A stretch of 40,296 nucleotides of DNA from Clostridia bacterium (GTDB lineage Bacteria > Bacillota > Clostridia > Oscillospirales > Acutalibacteraceae): assembly GCA_900772705.1 (NCBI GenBank), contig CAAGRQ010000103.1:1-40296 (forward strand), read 5' to 3'. A program made the position numbers and the translations under genes. Positions 16,422-23,237 of the stretch are shown here, piece after piece; position 1 is the stretch's first letter, and every line of letters begins with the position of its first letter. The notes under the pieces are model-generated. The model was not told the origin of the DNA and made no database searches. It was given only the letters and a program-made list of their open reading frames with translations.

Positions 16422-16697
16422 AAAAAACTCTTGTCCTGACATTTCTGCCGGGACAAGAGCGATAATTCAATCTCCTGCGGTGCCACCCTGCTTGATGCAA
16501 TATCTGCATCCACTCTGCACGCACTGTCATGCGCAGACTCTTTTTAACGAAGCGTCGTCTCCGTCTCACCTACTGTAATTTCGGTTCGCCCTCAAAAGCC
16601 CATTCGGTTTTTTCCTTACCTGTCGCATTCCCACCGTCGGCGACTCTCTGAAAAGCGGTAAAAAACTTACTTACTCTTTCTCATCGGTTTTAACTTG
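16422..16697 (-). promoter_or_regulatory. T-box leader with tryptophan (UGG) specifier
   Basis: The minus strand carries the antiterminator T-box AGGGTGGCACCGC (16477-16489). It is followed by the terminator CTCTTGTCC/GGACAAGAG plus TTTTTT (16422-16459). Upstream lies Stem I, with AGAGAGTCGCC and, in the specifier bulge, GAA-TGG-G at 16600-16605. UGG pairs with tRNA-Trp. Known T-box logic: uncharged tRNA-Trp binds both the specifier and the T-box, so the transporter is expressed when tryptophan is low. Confidence 0.9.
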
Positions 16698-16702
16698 AGT
16701 TC

Positions 16703-16731
16703 ATCATATCATTACATTTTTACTTTGTCAA
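16703..16731 (-). promoter_or_regulatory. Sigma-A promoter of the T-box/transporter 1 operon
   Basis: On the minus strand, TTGACA and TATGAT are separated by 17 bp. Confidence 0.8.
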
Positions 16732-16840
16732 TAGTTTTTTCAAAATTTCTTCAAAAATTTTTTATCGCTTTCAAGTGCTAAAGTGAAATAAGCAATTATA
16801 TCTGAATTGATATATTCTGACGTAGGGGCGAAGTTCTATA

Positions 16841-17030
16841 GCCTCCCTTCTTAAGGGAGGTGGGTTTTGAACAACGGCAGTTGTGAAAAAGCCGGAGGGA
16901 TTGGCGTAATGAAATTAACAGTGTTGCAACAGCATTATTTAAGCTTCGGCGTAAATCCCCTCTGTCACCTGCGGTGGCATCTCCCCTTGATAAGGGGAGC
17001 GTTGAGAATCCTCTCCCTTGAAAAGGGAGC
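16841..17030. repeat. Modular palindromic repeat, copy C
   Basis: Left hairpin CCTCCCTT/AAGGGAGG (16842-16860), then GAACAACGGCAGTTGTGAAA as in copy B, and GGAGGGATT. The right end has AATCCCCTCTGTCA, hairpin GTCACC/GGTGGC and CTCCCCTT/AAGGGGAG (16981-16999). An extra CTCCCTT/AAGGGAG unit (17013-17029) follows. It separates the T-box promoter from the end of the ribosomal protein operon. Confidence 0.85.
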
Positions 17031-17048
17031 CTATAAAGCACAAAGAAA

Positions 17049-17072
17049 AAAGCCACTCGTGTGAGTGGCTTT
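17049..17072 (-). terminator. Terminator of the rpsF-ssb-rpsR operon
   Basis: A perfect 10-bp stem AAAGCCACTC/GAGTGGCTTT with a four-base loop, followed on the minus strand by TTTCTTTG, nine bp after the rpsR stop. Confidence 0.8.
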
Positions 17073-17081
17073 CGTTTACAA

Positions 17082-17318
17082 TCAATCCGATGTGTAAGGT
17101 AAGAGTGCAAGGTGTCTTGCTCTCTTGATAGCTGTAGTAAGCATTCTCTGGTGCTTAGCGCATGTGCCTGTTACACGGCGAGGAAGGATCTTTGAACGCT
17201 CAGAGATGAACTTCTTGAGCTTTGTTGTGTCCTTATAATCAATGCTTTCAGCCTTATCTACACAAAACTGACAAACTTTTCTGCGGCTCTTTCTCGGGCC
17301 CTTTGCATTATATGCCAT
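17082..17318 (-). CDS. rpsR: Ribosomal protein bS18
   Basis: This small-subunit ribosomal protein pairs with bS6 on the 16S rRNA platform. The 78 residues show the family core KKFISERSKILPRRVTGTCAKHQRMLTTAIKRARHLALLPY. An N-terminal CQFC pair and the later Cys suggest the cysteine-containing (zinc-type) variant. GGAGG precedes the start. It is the third gene of rpsF-ssb-rpsR, the order found across Firmicutes. Confidence 0.97.
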   Translation of the reverse strand: MAYNAKGPRKSRRKVCQFCVDKAESIDYKDTTKLKKFISERSKILPRRVTGTCAKHQRMLTTAIKRARHLALLPYTSD

Positions 17319-17343
17319 TTTGGTTTCCTCCTTAAATAATTAA

Positions 17344-17781
17344 TTAGAACGGCAAATCGTCGTCATCATCAACGATTTCTTCAAAGTCGCTGTTATCTGC
17401 GCTGGCATAACTGGGAGCAGGTTCGTTATATCCGCCTGCCGGAGCAGCATTGCCGCTTTCGCTCTTTGAACCGCAGAAAGATACATTATTTGCAAGTACC
17501 TCTGTCTGCTTTCTGTTATTACCGTTCTTGTCTGTATAATTGCTGGTCTGGATAGTTCCTTCTACCGCAATCATACTTCCCTTATGGAAATAGCGTGAAA
17601 TAAATTCCGCTGTCTGTCTCCATGCAACACAATCGATGAAGTCTGCCTGACGCTCTGCGCCTGCACGCTGATATGACCTATCGCATGCAACCTGAAAGCG
17701 GATTACAGAAACATCGCTCGGTGTTTTACGAAGCTCGGGCTCATAGGTAAGTCTGCCCATGAGTGCAACCATATTAATCAT
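17344..17781 (-). CDS. ssb: Single-stranded DNA-binding protein
   Basis: It coats single-stranded DNA during replication and repair and recruits partners through its acidic tip. The 145-residue protein has an N-terminal OB fold (about 1-105, with MINMVALMGRLTYEPELR and DFIDCVAWRQTAEF), a Gly/Ala/Pro-rich linker and the C-terminal tip DDDDLPF that binds replication and repair partners. AAGGAGG precedes the start. It lies between rpsF and rpsR, with short gaps on both sides. Confidence 0.97.
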   Translation of the reverse strand: MINMVALMGRLTYEPELRKTPSDVSVIRFQVACDRSYQRAGAERQADFIDCVAWRQTAEFISRYFHKGSMIAVEGTIQTSNYTDKNGNNRKQTEVLANNVSFCGSKSESGNAAPAGGYNEPAPSYASADNSDFEEIVDDDDDLPF

Positions 17782-17795
17782 AGTGTGCCTCCTTA

Positions 17796-18086
17796 TTATT
17801 CGCCTTTTGCGACGATGAGAGAACGAAGCACGCCGTCTGTAATATTAATTACACGGTCAAGCTCAGCAGGGAATGATTCCTCAGATGAGAAATTGATAAG
17901 AGTATAGAAGCCTTCGGTTTCGTAGTTAATCGGATAAGCGAGCTTTTTCTTGCCCCATTCCTCTACTTCGCCGAGAGTGCCATTCTTAGCAATAAGGTCT
18001 GTAAACTTCTTCTGAAGAGAAGCAACAGCCTCCTCACCCTTAGAAAGAGAGTAAACCATTACGATTTCATAGTCTTTTAATGCCAT
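17796..18086 (-). CDS. rpsF: Ribosomal protein bS6
   Basis: This 96-residue ribosomal protein of the 30S platform forms a heterodimer with bS18. Family features are the start ALKDYEIVMVYSLSK and the VEEWGKKKLAYPINYETEGFY segment. GGAGG lies eight bases before the start. It is the first gene of the operon. Its 87-nt leader contains two hairpins: CTTGTAA/TTACAAG and the palindrome TCCTTGCGCAAGGA. These might take part in S6:S18 autoregulation, but I could not find the expected CCG-bearing motif with confidence. Confidence 0.97.
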   Translation of the reverse strand: MALKDYEIVMVYSLSKGEEAVASLQKKFTDLIAKNGTLGEVEEWGKKKLAYPINYETEGFYTLINFSSEESFPAELDRVINITDGVLRSLIVAKGE

Positions 18087-18173
18087 TCTTCAGCACCTCC
18101 TTTTGGACTTTGGCGCAATATCTCCTTGCGCAAGGATATTTCACTTGTAATAAGACATTTTACAAGCCTTGTT

Positions 18174-18202
18174 ATTATAACAGCGATGCGACAATCTGTC
18201 AA
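18174..18202 (-). promoter_or_regulatory. Consensus sigma-A promoter of rpsF-ssb-rpsR
   Basis: On the minus strand, TTGACA and TATAAT are separated by 17 bp, a perfect consensus. The -35 box starts seven bp past the DUF4250 stop codon. Confidence 0.85.
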
Positions 18203-18208
18203 GCATTT

Positions 18209-18382
18209 TTACTTAAAAGAATTGCTCGCCTCGTCATACTCAAAACCGACGGCTTTAAGTTTTGATTCAATTTCTTCTCTGCTTTCGCCCAAATCATCGC
18301 AAAGAGCGTCTAAAGAAGAATAGCAGTCACGCAGTTTTGTATTAACCACGCTGAGCAAAATAATCGGGTCGTTCGCAAGCAT
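18209..18382 (-). CDS. DUF4250 family small protein, 57 residues
   Basis: This short protein matches the DUF4250 (PF14056) pattern of Firmicutes: an opening of the form M-L-x-x-D-P-I-x-L-L-S-V-V-N-T-K-L-R-D, then SSLDALCDDLGESREEIE and a C-terminal VGFEYDEASNSFK. It is cytoplasmic and probably helix-turn-helix-like in size, and its function is not known. GGAAAGGAC precedes the ATG at 18382. It ends just before the rpsF promoter on the same strand. Its start is close to a divergent promoter at 18403-18431. Confidence 0.8.
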   Translation of the reverse strand: MLANDPIILLSVVNTKLRDCYSSLDALCDDLGESREEIESKLKAVGFEYDEASNSFK

Positions 18383-18402
18383 AATGTGTCCTTTCCTTCA
18401 CC

Positions 18403-18431
18403 TTGACAAAAACAAAAAGGTGATATATAAT
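18403..18431 (+). promoter_or_regulatory. Consensus promoter of the candidate antisense RNA
   Basis: TTGACA and TATAAT are separated by 17 bp on the plus strand, a perfect consensus. No plus-strand coding frame follows, only a structured stretch of about 100 nt ending in a terminator. Confidence 0.8.
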
Positions 18432-18437
18432 ATAAAT

Positions 18438-18535
18438 AGATAAGGAGCTTGCCGATAGACGGTTAGCCCACTTATCTGATTAGTTGTTGAAACAACCGCT
18501 CTAGTTTATCAGGCTCAGGGCGGTTATTTCTTTAT
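18438..18535 (+). ncRNA. Candidate antitoxin RNA of a par-like type I toxin-antitoxin locus
   Basis: This RNA of about 98 nt runs from the promoter at 18403-18431 to the shared terminator (18494-18525). It converges on the toxin-like mRNA and overlaps its 3' end by about 50 nt. Two short segments near its 5' end, GAGCTTGCCG (18445-18454) and CTTATCTG (18471-18478), recur as direct repeats in DNA at 18644-18653 and 18677-18684, within the 5' end of the opposing mRNA. The two RNAs can therefore pair there as well. This layout is that of RNA II in the pAD1 par system. The assignment is inference from architecture. Confidence 0.6.
18494..18525. terminator. Shared bidirectional terminator of toxin mRNA and antisense RNA
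   Basis: A nine-bp stem (AACCGCTCT, 18494-18502; AGGGCGGTT, 18517-18525) has one wobble pair. It is followed by ATTTCTTT on the plus strand and GTTTC on the minus strand. The right arm touches the peptide stop codon. Confidence 0.7.
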
Positions 18536-18589
18536 GGTTAATACAATTATTGCAATAAGTAAAAAAGTTACCATTGTTGCATATTCCAT
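18524..18589 (-). CDS. 21-residue hydrophobic peptide, candidate type I toxin
   Basis: The peptide starts MEYATMVTFLL, continues as one membrane-spanning stretch and ends with two lysines. That is the charge pattern of type I toxins and of the short 'holin-like toxin' peptides. The ribosome site GGGGGTG sits five bases before the ATG. The mRNA has a perfect promoter (18690-18718). Its leader is about 95 nt and holds hairpins CTACC/GGTAG and CAGAGGG/CCCTCTG. The sequence is unlike Fst (about 33 residues), although the locus layout is Fst/par-like. The toxin role is inferred. Confidence 0.6.
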   Translation of the reverse strand: MEYATMVTFLLIAIIVLTIKK

Positions 18590-18689
18590 AATATCACCCC
18601 CTAATCAATATAAAATCAGAGGGTAGCACCCTCTGTATGCAGAGAGCTAACCGCCTACCGTTTTATGGTAGTTTTCCTTATCCGAAAAA

Positions 18690-18718
18690 ATTATACATTA
18701 ATTACACATTAGTGTCAA
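18690..18718 (-). promoter_or_regulatory. Consensus promoter of the toxin-like mRNA
   Basis: On the minus strand, TTGACA and TATAAT are separated by 17 bp, a perfect consensus. The -35 box begins at the T run of the preceding terminator. Confidence 0.8.
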
Positions 18719-18720
18719 GA

Positions 18721-18750
18721 AAAGCATCGTCCGACTTTGAACGATGCTTT
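18721..18750. terminator. Terminator of TrpXYZ-type transporter operon 2
   Basis: A perfect 10-bp stem AAAGCATCGT/ACGATGCTTT (18721-18730 and 18741-18750) lies five bp after the ATPase stop. It has T runs on both exits (TTTTC on minus, TGTTTTTT on plus). Confidence 0.8.
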
Positions 18751-18755
18751 GTTTT

Positions 18756-19553
18756 TTATTCCGACAAAAGAATCTTATCGTCGTCGAGTTCCTCACCCGA
18801 GGTGAGTTTGAACTTAGCGAGCAGGTCTGCGGTGGTGAGCGCTTTCTTTTCGTCACCCTCCACATCATAAATAATCTTTCCGTCGTTCATCATAATCAAT
18901 CTGTTGCCGATTGCGATAGCGTCCTTCATATTATGAGTAATCATAATCGTTGTAAGGTTATTTTCGGCAACGATTTTTTCTGTAAGGTCAAGCACTTTTT
19001 TCGCTGTCTTTGGGTCGAGTGCGGCAGTGTGCTCGTCAAGAAGCAAAAGTTTCGGCTTACACATAGTTGCCATAAGCAAGGTTATCGCCTGTCTCTGACC
19101 GCCCGAAAGAAGTCCGACCTTAGAGGTAAGTCTGTCCTCAAGTCCCAAATCAAGAGATTTCAAAAGTTCCTGATAATGCTCTTTTTCCTTATGCTTAACG
19201 CCTGCGCTGAGACCTCTACGCTTTCCTCTGCGTGAAGCAAGCGCAAGATTTTCGATAATCTGCATATTTGCGGCAGTACCGTTCATCGGGTCCTGGAAAA
19301 CTCTGCCGATATACTTTGCTCTTTTATGCTCGGGAAGTTTGGTAACATCAATGCCGTCGATGACAATGCTTCCGCAATCAACGGGATAAACGCCCGCAAT
19401 CATATTAAGCATGGTGGATTTACCCGCTCCGTTACCGCCGATGACGGTTACGAAATCGCCCTCATTAAGTTCAAGGTCGATACCGTTAAGTGCTTTCTTT
19501 TCGTTAATTGTGCCGGGGTTAAAGGTTTTATGAACATTCTTAATTTGCAACAT
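18756..19553 (-). CDS. ABC transporter ATPase, TrpXYZ-type system 2
   Basis: This is the cytoplasmic ATPase of the second TrpXYZ-type importer. The 265-residue protein carries Walker A GGNGAGKST at 39-47, a Q loop in RVFQDPMNG, signature LSGGQ at 149-153, Walker B LLLLDE at 169-174 and switch ITHN. It is colinear with the ATPase of system 1, with the same EHKRA and DEHTAALDP blocks, and has a slightly longer basic linker (SRRGKRRGL). It starts one base after the permease stop. Unlike system 1, no T-box precedes the operon, so its signal or substrate may differ. Confidence 0.92.
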   Translation of the reverse strand: MLQIKNVHKTFNPGTINEKKALNGIDLELNEGDFVTVIGGNGAGKSTMLNMIAGVYPVDCGSIVIDGIDVTKLPEHKRAKYIGRVFQDPMNGTAANMQIIENLALASRRGKRRGLSAGVKHKEKEHYQELLKSLDLGLEDRLTSKVGLLSGGQRQAITLLMATMCKPKLLLLDEHTAALDPKTAKKVLDLTEKIVAENNLTTIMITHNMKDAIAIGNRLIMMNDGKIIYDVEGDEKKALTTADLLAKFKLTSGEELDDDKILLSE

Positions 19554-19554
19554 A

Positions 19555-20454
19555 TCACTTTACCTCCTTTACGGCTTTTACATGAGTTTCGGCATAGCGT
19601 GCACGAAGATACGGAATACCGAGGAAAATCGCAACGACAGCGGCAGTCAAGAGTTTAAGGTCATCGGTATTAAGACCGAGGCTGATTACAAACTGCATTA
19701 CAATATAATAAATAATTCCGCCGATTGCAACAGAGAGAAGTTTAAGAGCAAAATTCTTAAATATTTTGCCGAAAATCACCTCACCGATAATTACTGCGGC
19801 AAGACCGATTACGATTGCACCTCTGCCCATATTAATGTCGGCATAGCCCTGATACTGTGAAAGGAGTGCACCCGAAAGAGCAACAAGACCGTTAGAAAGA
19901 ACAAGGGCAATAATCTTTGACACATTGATATTAATACCGTTTGCACGAGCCATATTCATATTAGTACCCGTGGCACGGATAGCGTGTCCGATTTCCGTAC
20001 CGAAAAACCAATAAAGTATTCCGATAATGGCAACTACGAATATCGCAACGACAATCAGTGCACTGCTGAGTTTTGTCATAGATGCGATAAGATGATAATT
20101 ATATGCCGAAAGCGGCTGGTTAGCCTTGCCCAAAATTCTAAGGTTAATCGAATACAATGCAAGTTGAGTCAAAATACCTGCAAGAATGGGAGGAATACCT
20201 AAAACCGTATTCAACACGCCGGTCACAAGTCCTGCAAGACAACCTGCCAAAAATGCAAGTAACAATGCAACATAAACATTACAGCCTGCCATCATGGTCA
20301 TAACGAGAGTTGCGCCGCCTGTTGCCAGCGTTCCGTCAACGGTAAGATCGGCAAAATCAAGAACTCTAAAGGTGATATACACACCGATAGCCATTATGCC
20401 CCATATAAGTCCCTGCCCGATTGCACCGGGCAATGCGTTTATAAATCCGCTCAT
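19555..20454 (-). CDS. ABC transporter permease, TrpXYZ-type system 2
   Basis: This membrane subunit of the second importer is a PF02653-type permease of 299 residues with about eight spans. It parallels the system 1 permease: FRVLDFADLTVDGTLATGGA corresponds to LNVCDLSTDGCFTLGAA. The coupling loop is IGHAIRATGTNMNMARANGI. GAGG lies nine bases before the start. The gap to the binding-protein gene contains a strong intercistronic hairpin that would raise the amount of binding protein relative to permease. Confidence 0.9.
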   Translation of the reverse strand: MSGFINALPGAIGQGLIWGIMAIGVYITFRVLDFADLTVDGTLATGGATLVMTMMAGCNVYVALLLAFLAGCLAGLVTGVLNTVLGIPPILAGILTQLALYSINLRILGKANQPLSAYNYHLIASMTKLSSALIVVAIFVVAIIGILYWFFGTEIGHAIRATGTNMNMARANGININVSKIIALVLSNGLVALSGALLSQYQGYADINMGRGAIVIGLAAVIIGEVIFGKIFKNFALKLLSVAIGGIIYYIVMQFVISLGLNTDDLKLLTAAVVAIFLGIPYLRARYAETHVKAVKEVK

Positions 20455-20525
20455 AAATTTACCTCATTTCATATATAAAATCACTTGTTTCGTCAGATAA
20501 AATCAATCTACCAAAAAGCGACCAA

Positions 20526-20555
20526 AAGAGCAACGAGTTTTCGCTCATTGCTCTT
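20526..20555 (-). terminator. Intercistronic hairpin between binding-protein and permease genes
   Basis: A 12-bp stem with one wobble pair (20526-20537 and 20544-20555) is followed on the minus strand by TTGGTCGCTTTTT. It probably acts as a partial terminator or RNA-stability element that favours the upstream binding-protein gene. Confidence 0.55.
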
Positions 20556-20601
20556 AATTGATTTCAAAAATTATACAGACAGTCCGTCAGGCAAAGTTAT
20601 A

Positions 20602-21618
20602 TTACTCAGCCTTTGCCTCATATGCCTGATAGCCGTCAGGAATATTTGCAGAGAACTTAGTAGCCTGATCTGCATTGTAATAGTATGTGAGTTCATCGGT
20701 CTGTGCAATGTTCATTGTTGCAGGGTCCTTGCCGTTTACGAGAATGTCGTAAGCCATTTCGCCTGCTTTTTGACCGATTGAGTAGTAACTGATTGAAAGA
20801 GTTGATACGGCTTTGGTATTATTGAAGATACCTTCCTCACCTGCGATAATAGGAACATTAGCCTCTGTGCAAGCGGAGTCAATAACTGCACCGTTAGATG
20901 CTGCCGTATTATCTGTCGGAATATAAATTACATCGGATTCGGAAGCAGCCTTCTTTGCAACTGCGGAAATATCGTTTGAGTCGGAGAATGCATAGAATTC
21001 GCAGTCAACGCCCTTTTCTGCAAGTGCGGACTTAATGCCATCAACCTGATACTTTGAGTTAGGCTCTGCCGAGCAGTAGATAGCACCGACCTTCTTTGTG
21101 TTCGGGAAGAGGTCGAGAATCTGCTGTGCCTGCTTGTCAAGCGGAGCAAGGTCGCATGTACCTGTAACATTAATGCCTGTTGTACCGGTCGGGTCCATCT
21201 GAATATCAAGAGCCGTGCCGTAATCGGTAACCGATGTACCTATAACCGGAATCTTTGATGCGGCGGTCGCTGTTGCACATGCCTGAAGCGGTGCGGTAGC
21301 ATTAGCCAAAATCAAATCATAATTTGAAGAAACAAACTTGTTTGCGATAGTTGTGCAGTTTGTTGAATCGCCCGATGCGTTCTGGTAATCAAACTCAAAT
21401 GTTACGCCGTTAGCCTCGCCGAGTTCGGTCAACTTATCCTCAAAGCCCTTTGTTGCGGCGTCAAGTGCGTCATGTGTAACAAGTTGGCAAATGCCGACCT
21501 TAAAGGATTTCTTGTCTGCCTTTGCACCGTCGTTTGATGCACTGCAACCTGCAAACGCACCGCCGACCATTACTACACTGAGTGCAACGGCGGCAATCTT
21601 TTTAACTAATTTATTCAT
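20602..21618 (-). CDS. ABC transporter substrate-binding lipoprotein, TrpX-type (PF04392), system 2
   Basis: This 338-residue lipoprotein starts with a basic region, a hydrophobic core and lipobox FAGC with Cys25. The mature part is an ABC_sub_bind domain (VGICQLVTHDALDAATKGF, VTGTCDLAPLDKQAQQILDLF, IPTDNTAASNGAVID, GQKAGEMAYDILVNGKDP). It is homologous to the system 1 lipoprotein but diverged along its length, so this is an old duplication or a separate acquisition. AGGAGGACAGG precedes the start. Family members have been linked to aromatic amino acids, but other small substrates are possible for this copy. Confidence 0.9.
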   Translation of the reverse strand: MNKLVKKIAAVALSVVMVGGAFAGCSASNDGAKADKKSFKVGICQLVTHDALDAATKGFEDKLTELGEANGVTFEFDYQNASGDSTNCTTIANKFVSSNYDLILANATAPLQACATATAASKIPVIGTSVTDYGTALDIQMDPTGTTGINVTGTCDLAPLDKQAQQILDLFPNTKKVGAIYCSAEPNSKYQVDGIKSALAEKGVDCEFYAFSDSNDISAVAKKAASESDVIYIPTDNTAASNGAVIDSACTEANVPIIAGEEGIFNNTKAVSTLSISYYSIGQKAGEMAYDILVNGKDPATMNIAQTDELTYYYNADQATKFSANIPDGYQAYEAKAE

Positions 21619-21663
21619 AGTTCCTGTCCTCCTGAAATTAACATTTCTGTTTAGATTGTTTTC

Positions 21664-21692
21664 AGTTTAGCACATAAAAGTGCTAAAGTCAA
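21664..21692 (-). promoter_or_regulatory. Promoter of transporter 2 with an operator in its spacer
   Basis: On the minus strand, TTGACT and TAAACT are separated by 17 bp. The perfect inverted repeat TTTAGCAC-N6-GTGCTAAA (21666-21687) fills the spacer and touches both boxes. A bound repressor would block RNA polymerase. The regulator is unknown. Confidence 0.65.
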
Positions 21693-21778
21693 CAAGACGG
21701 ACAGTCTTTACAATAGAAAGTTTTAAGTAATTTTGTAATAAGCATAAAAAATATTTATGCTGTGTTTTAATCGACTTA

Positions 21779-21786
21779 AAACAGAA
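21779..21786. repeat. Left target-site duplication AAACAGAA
   Basis: Eight bases directly outside the left inverted repeat. They are identical to 23343-23350. Confidence 0.85.
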
Positions 21787-21826
21787 GGCTATGTCACAAC
21801 AATTAGTTGATAATAGCGGTTTTTAG

Positions 21827-21849
21827 AAGGAGAGCAAATCGCTCTCCTT
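21827..21849 (+). terminator. Terminator-like hairpin near the left end of the IS element
   Basis: A perfect nine-bp stem AAGGAGAGC/GCTCTCCTT (21827-21835 and 21841-21849) is followed by ATTTTTAT on the plus strand. It would stop transcription entering the element. Confidence 0.6.
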
Positions 21850-21894
21850 ATTTTTATCCCTACAAACTGAAATTTGTTACTTAGGAACCGACCG

Positions 21895-22323
21895 TTAATA
21901 TCCCCAAGTCATTAATTTCCATGTTCCGCCTTCGCTACGCGCCAACCACCATGACCATGTGTATTCTTCATTAGCGTTCCACGCTCCACCTCCATTTTTA
22001 GGTGACCTGAAACTACTATCAAACGAAATACATTGTGTGAAACTCTCTTTATTGTCGTTTGCTTCCTCCAATTCATTCATCCAGGCAATATTATCCTCAT
22101 TATTGCACGCATCATCAGATGTATAAGATAGGCTGTGCAATTCACACCCCTCAAAAGAACTAAATTGTTTTTTTATAACATCAATAGCTTCATCCATGTC
22201 ATCTTTTGTGTATATAGATGATGTCCCATAATCAATAACTAAATTTTTTGTATTTCCTTTTCCACAACCAGCTAAAGATATAACAAATAAAAGACAAAGA
22301 ATCATTGCTATCAATCTTTTCAT
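21895..22323 (-). CDS. Lipoprotein cargo gene of the IS1595-like element
   Basis: This 142-residue protein has a lipoprotein signal (MKRLIAMILC..., lipobox LAGC with Cys20) and a small acidic extracytoplasmic domain containing YTKDDMDEAIDVIKKQF, a Cys-containing loop and the Trp-rich end YTWSWWLARSEGGTWKLM. I do not recognise a characterised function. It lies inside the terminal repeats, downstream of and codirectional with the transposase, so it moves as cargo. The start is the ATG at 22323, with GAGGT eight bases upstream. An in-frame GTG two codons earlier is less likely. Passenger genes are known in some IS1595 subgroups. Confidence 0.75.
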   Translation of the reverse strand: MKRLIAMILCLLFVISLAGCGKGNTKNLVIDYGTSSIYTKDDMDEAIDVIKKQFSSFEGCELHSLSYTSDDACNNEDNIAWMNELEEANDNKESFTQCISFDSSFRSPKNGGGAWNANEEYTWSWWLARSEGGTWKLMTWGY

Positions 22324-22347
22324 AATCACTACCTCTTCAGATTCAAA

Positions 22348-23237
22348 TTAGGCAACCGGTGGAACTGCCGGTCTATTTGTTAAATCTCTGCATTTCACAG
22401 ATTTCAATGTTGCCATTACGAAAGTCAAGAAGATGTTCCTTTTCTCCGTGTCGCTTTCTTTGGCATAGTTTACAAGATTATTCCATACAAGATAGTTGTT
22501 AAGGTATTTAGTCGAAACACCGTTAAAACCTCTCATAAAACGCTTTAACCGGCTATGGTAACTGTTGATATGCTGAATGTTGTAGATACTCTACCTGTAT
22601 TTGTAATCTTTGAGATTGACAATCCATTCCTGTTTACCGCACAAGGAACACATACCTTTTCTTTTGACAAGCCTCTGATATGTGTGGAATGTCCTCGCTT
22701 ATGTGCTTTACGAGGCATAGTGAAAAACTTACTCTTACTATGATTTTCCTTATACGAGATTGCGAAAAAAGTTTCGTCAGCCTCAATAATTCCATCAAGT
22801 TTAACTTCATCTGCCATATTCCGGAGTGCATCTAAAATCTTATGTCTCCAAATGAATGCCGTATTTCTATGGATACCACAAGCAACAGCAGTCTTACGAA
22901 TAGAAAGACCGTTCATCATACAGTCAATGTACTTTTCCCATACGGCGAGTTCTTTCCTTGTACCGGATACGATAGAGTTAGTAGCAATTACAAAGGACTT
23001 GCCACAATCATTGCAAATATATCTCTGTGTCCCGTCTTTTCTGTGACCATTGCGAACTACATGAATACATCCACATAAAGGACATACACGACCATTAGAA
23101 AATCTTTCTTTTGTTACAAATTCTTCAATATCTAAAGTTTTGACAAAAGCAGGACTTAAAAGCATAGTTTTAAGACTTTCCTGCTCTGCGGCAGTCAATT
23201 TGTTGATAATATCAAGTGCATCTTTAATAGTAGGCAT
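22348..23237 (-). pseudogene. IS1595-family (ISXO2-like) transposase, internal deletion and frameshift
   Basis: The N-terminal part has a zinc ribbon (CPLCG...CNDCGKSF), a helix-turn-helix (RKTAVACGIHRNTAFIWRHKIL) and the first catalytic acid in IIEADETFF. After TNTGRVST the frame runs into a stop at 22545. The C-terminal part, IQHINSYHSRLKRFMRGFNG onward to 22348, continues in another frame. About 40 residues that should carry the second catalytic Asp are missing at the junction near 22573-22580. The protein is therefore inactive. The right terminal repeat lies 94 bp upstream of its start. Confidence 0.85.

Noticed and set aside
16384..16569. Minus-strand frame of 61 codons in the T-box region
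   Set aside because: It overlaps the antiterminator and terminator of the T-box. The RNA structure explains the sequence.
21666..21687. CIRCE element (HrcA operator) before transporter 2
   Set aside because: The half-site TTAGCAC matches CIRCE, but the arms are too short and the spacer between TTAGCAC and GTGCTAA is six rather than 13 bases. The gene is not a chaperone.
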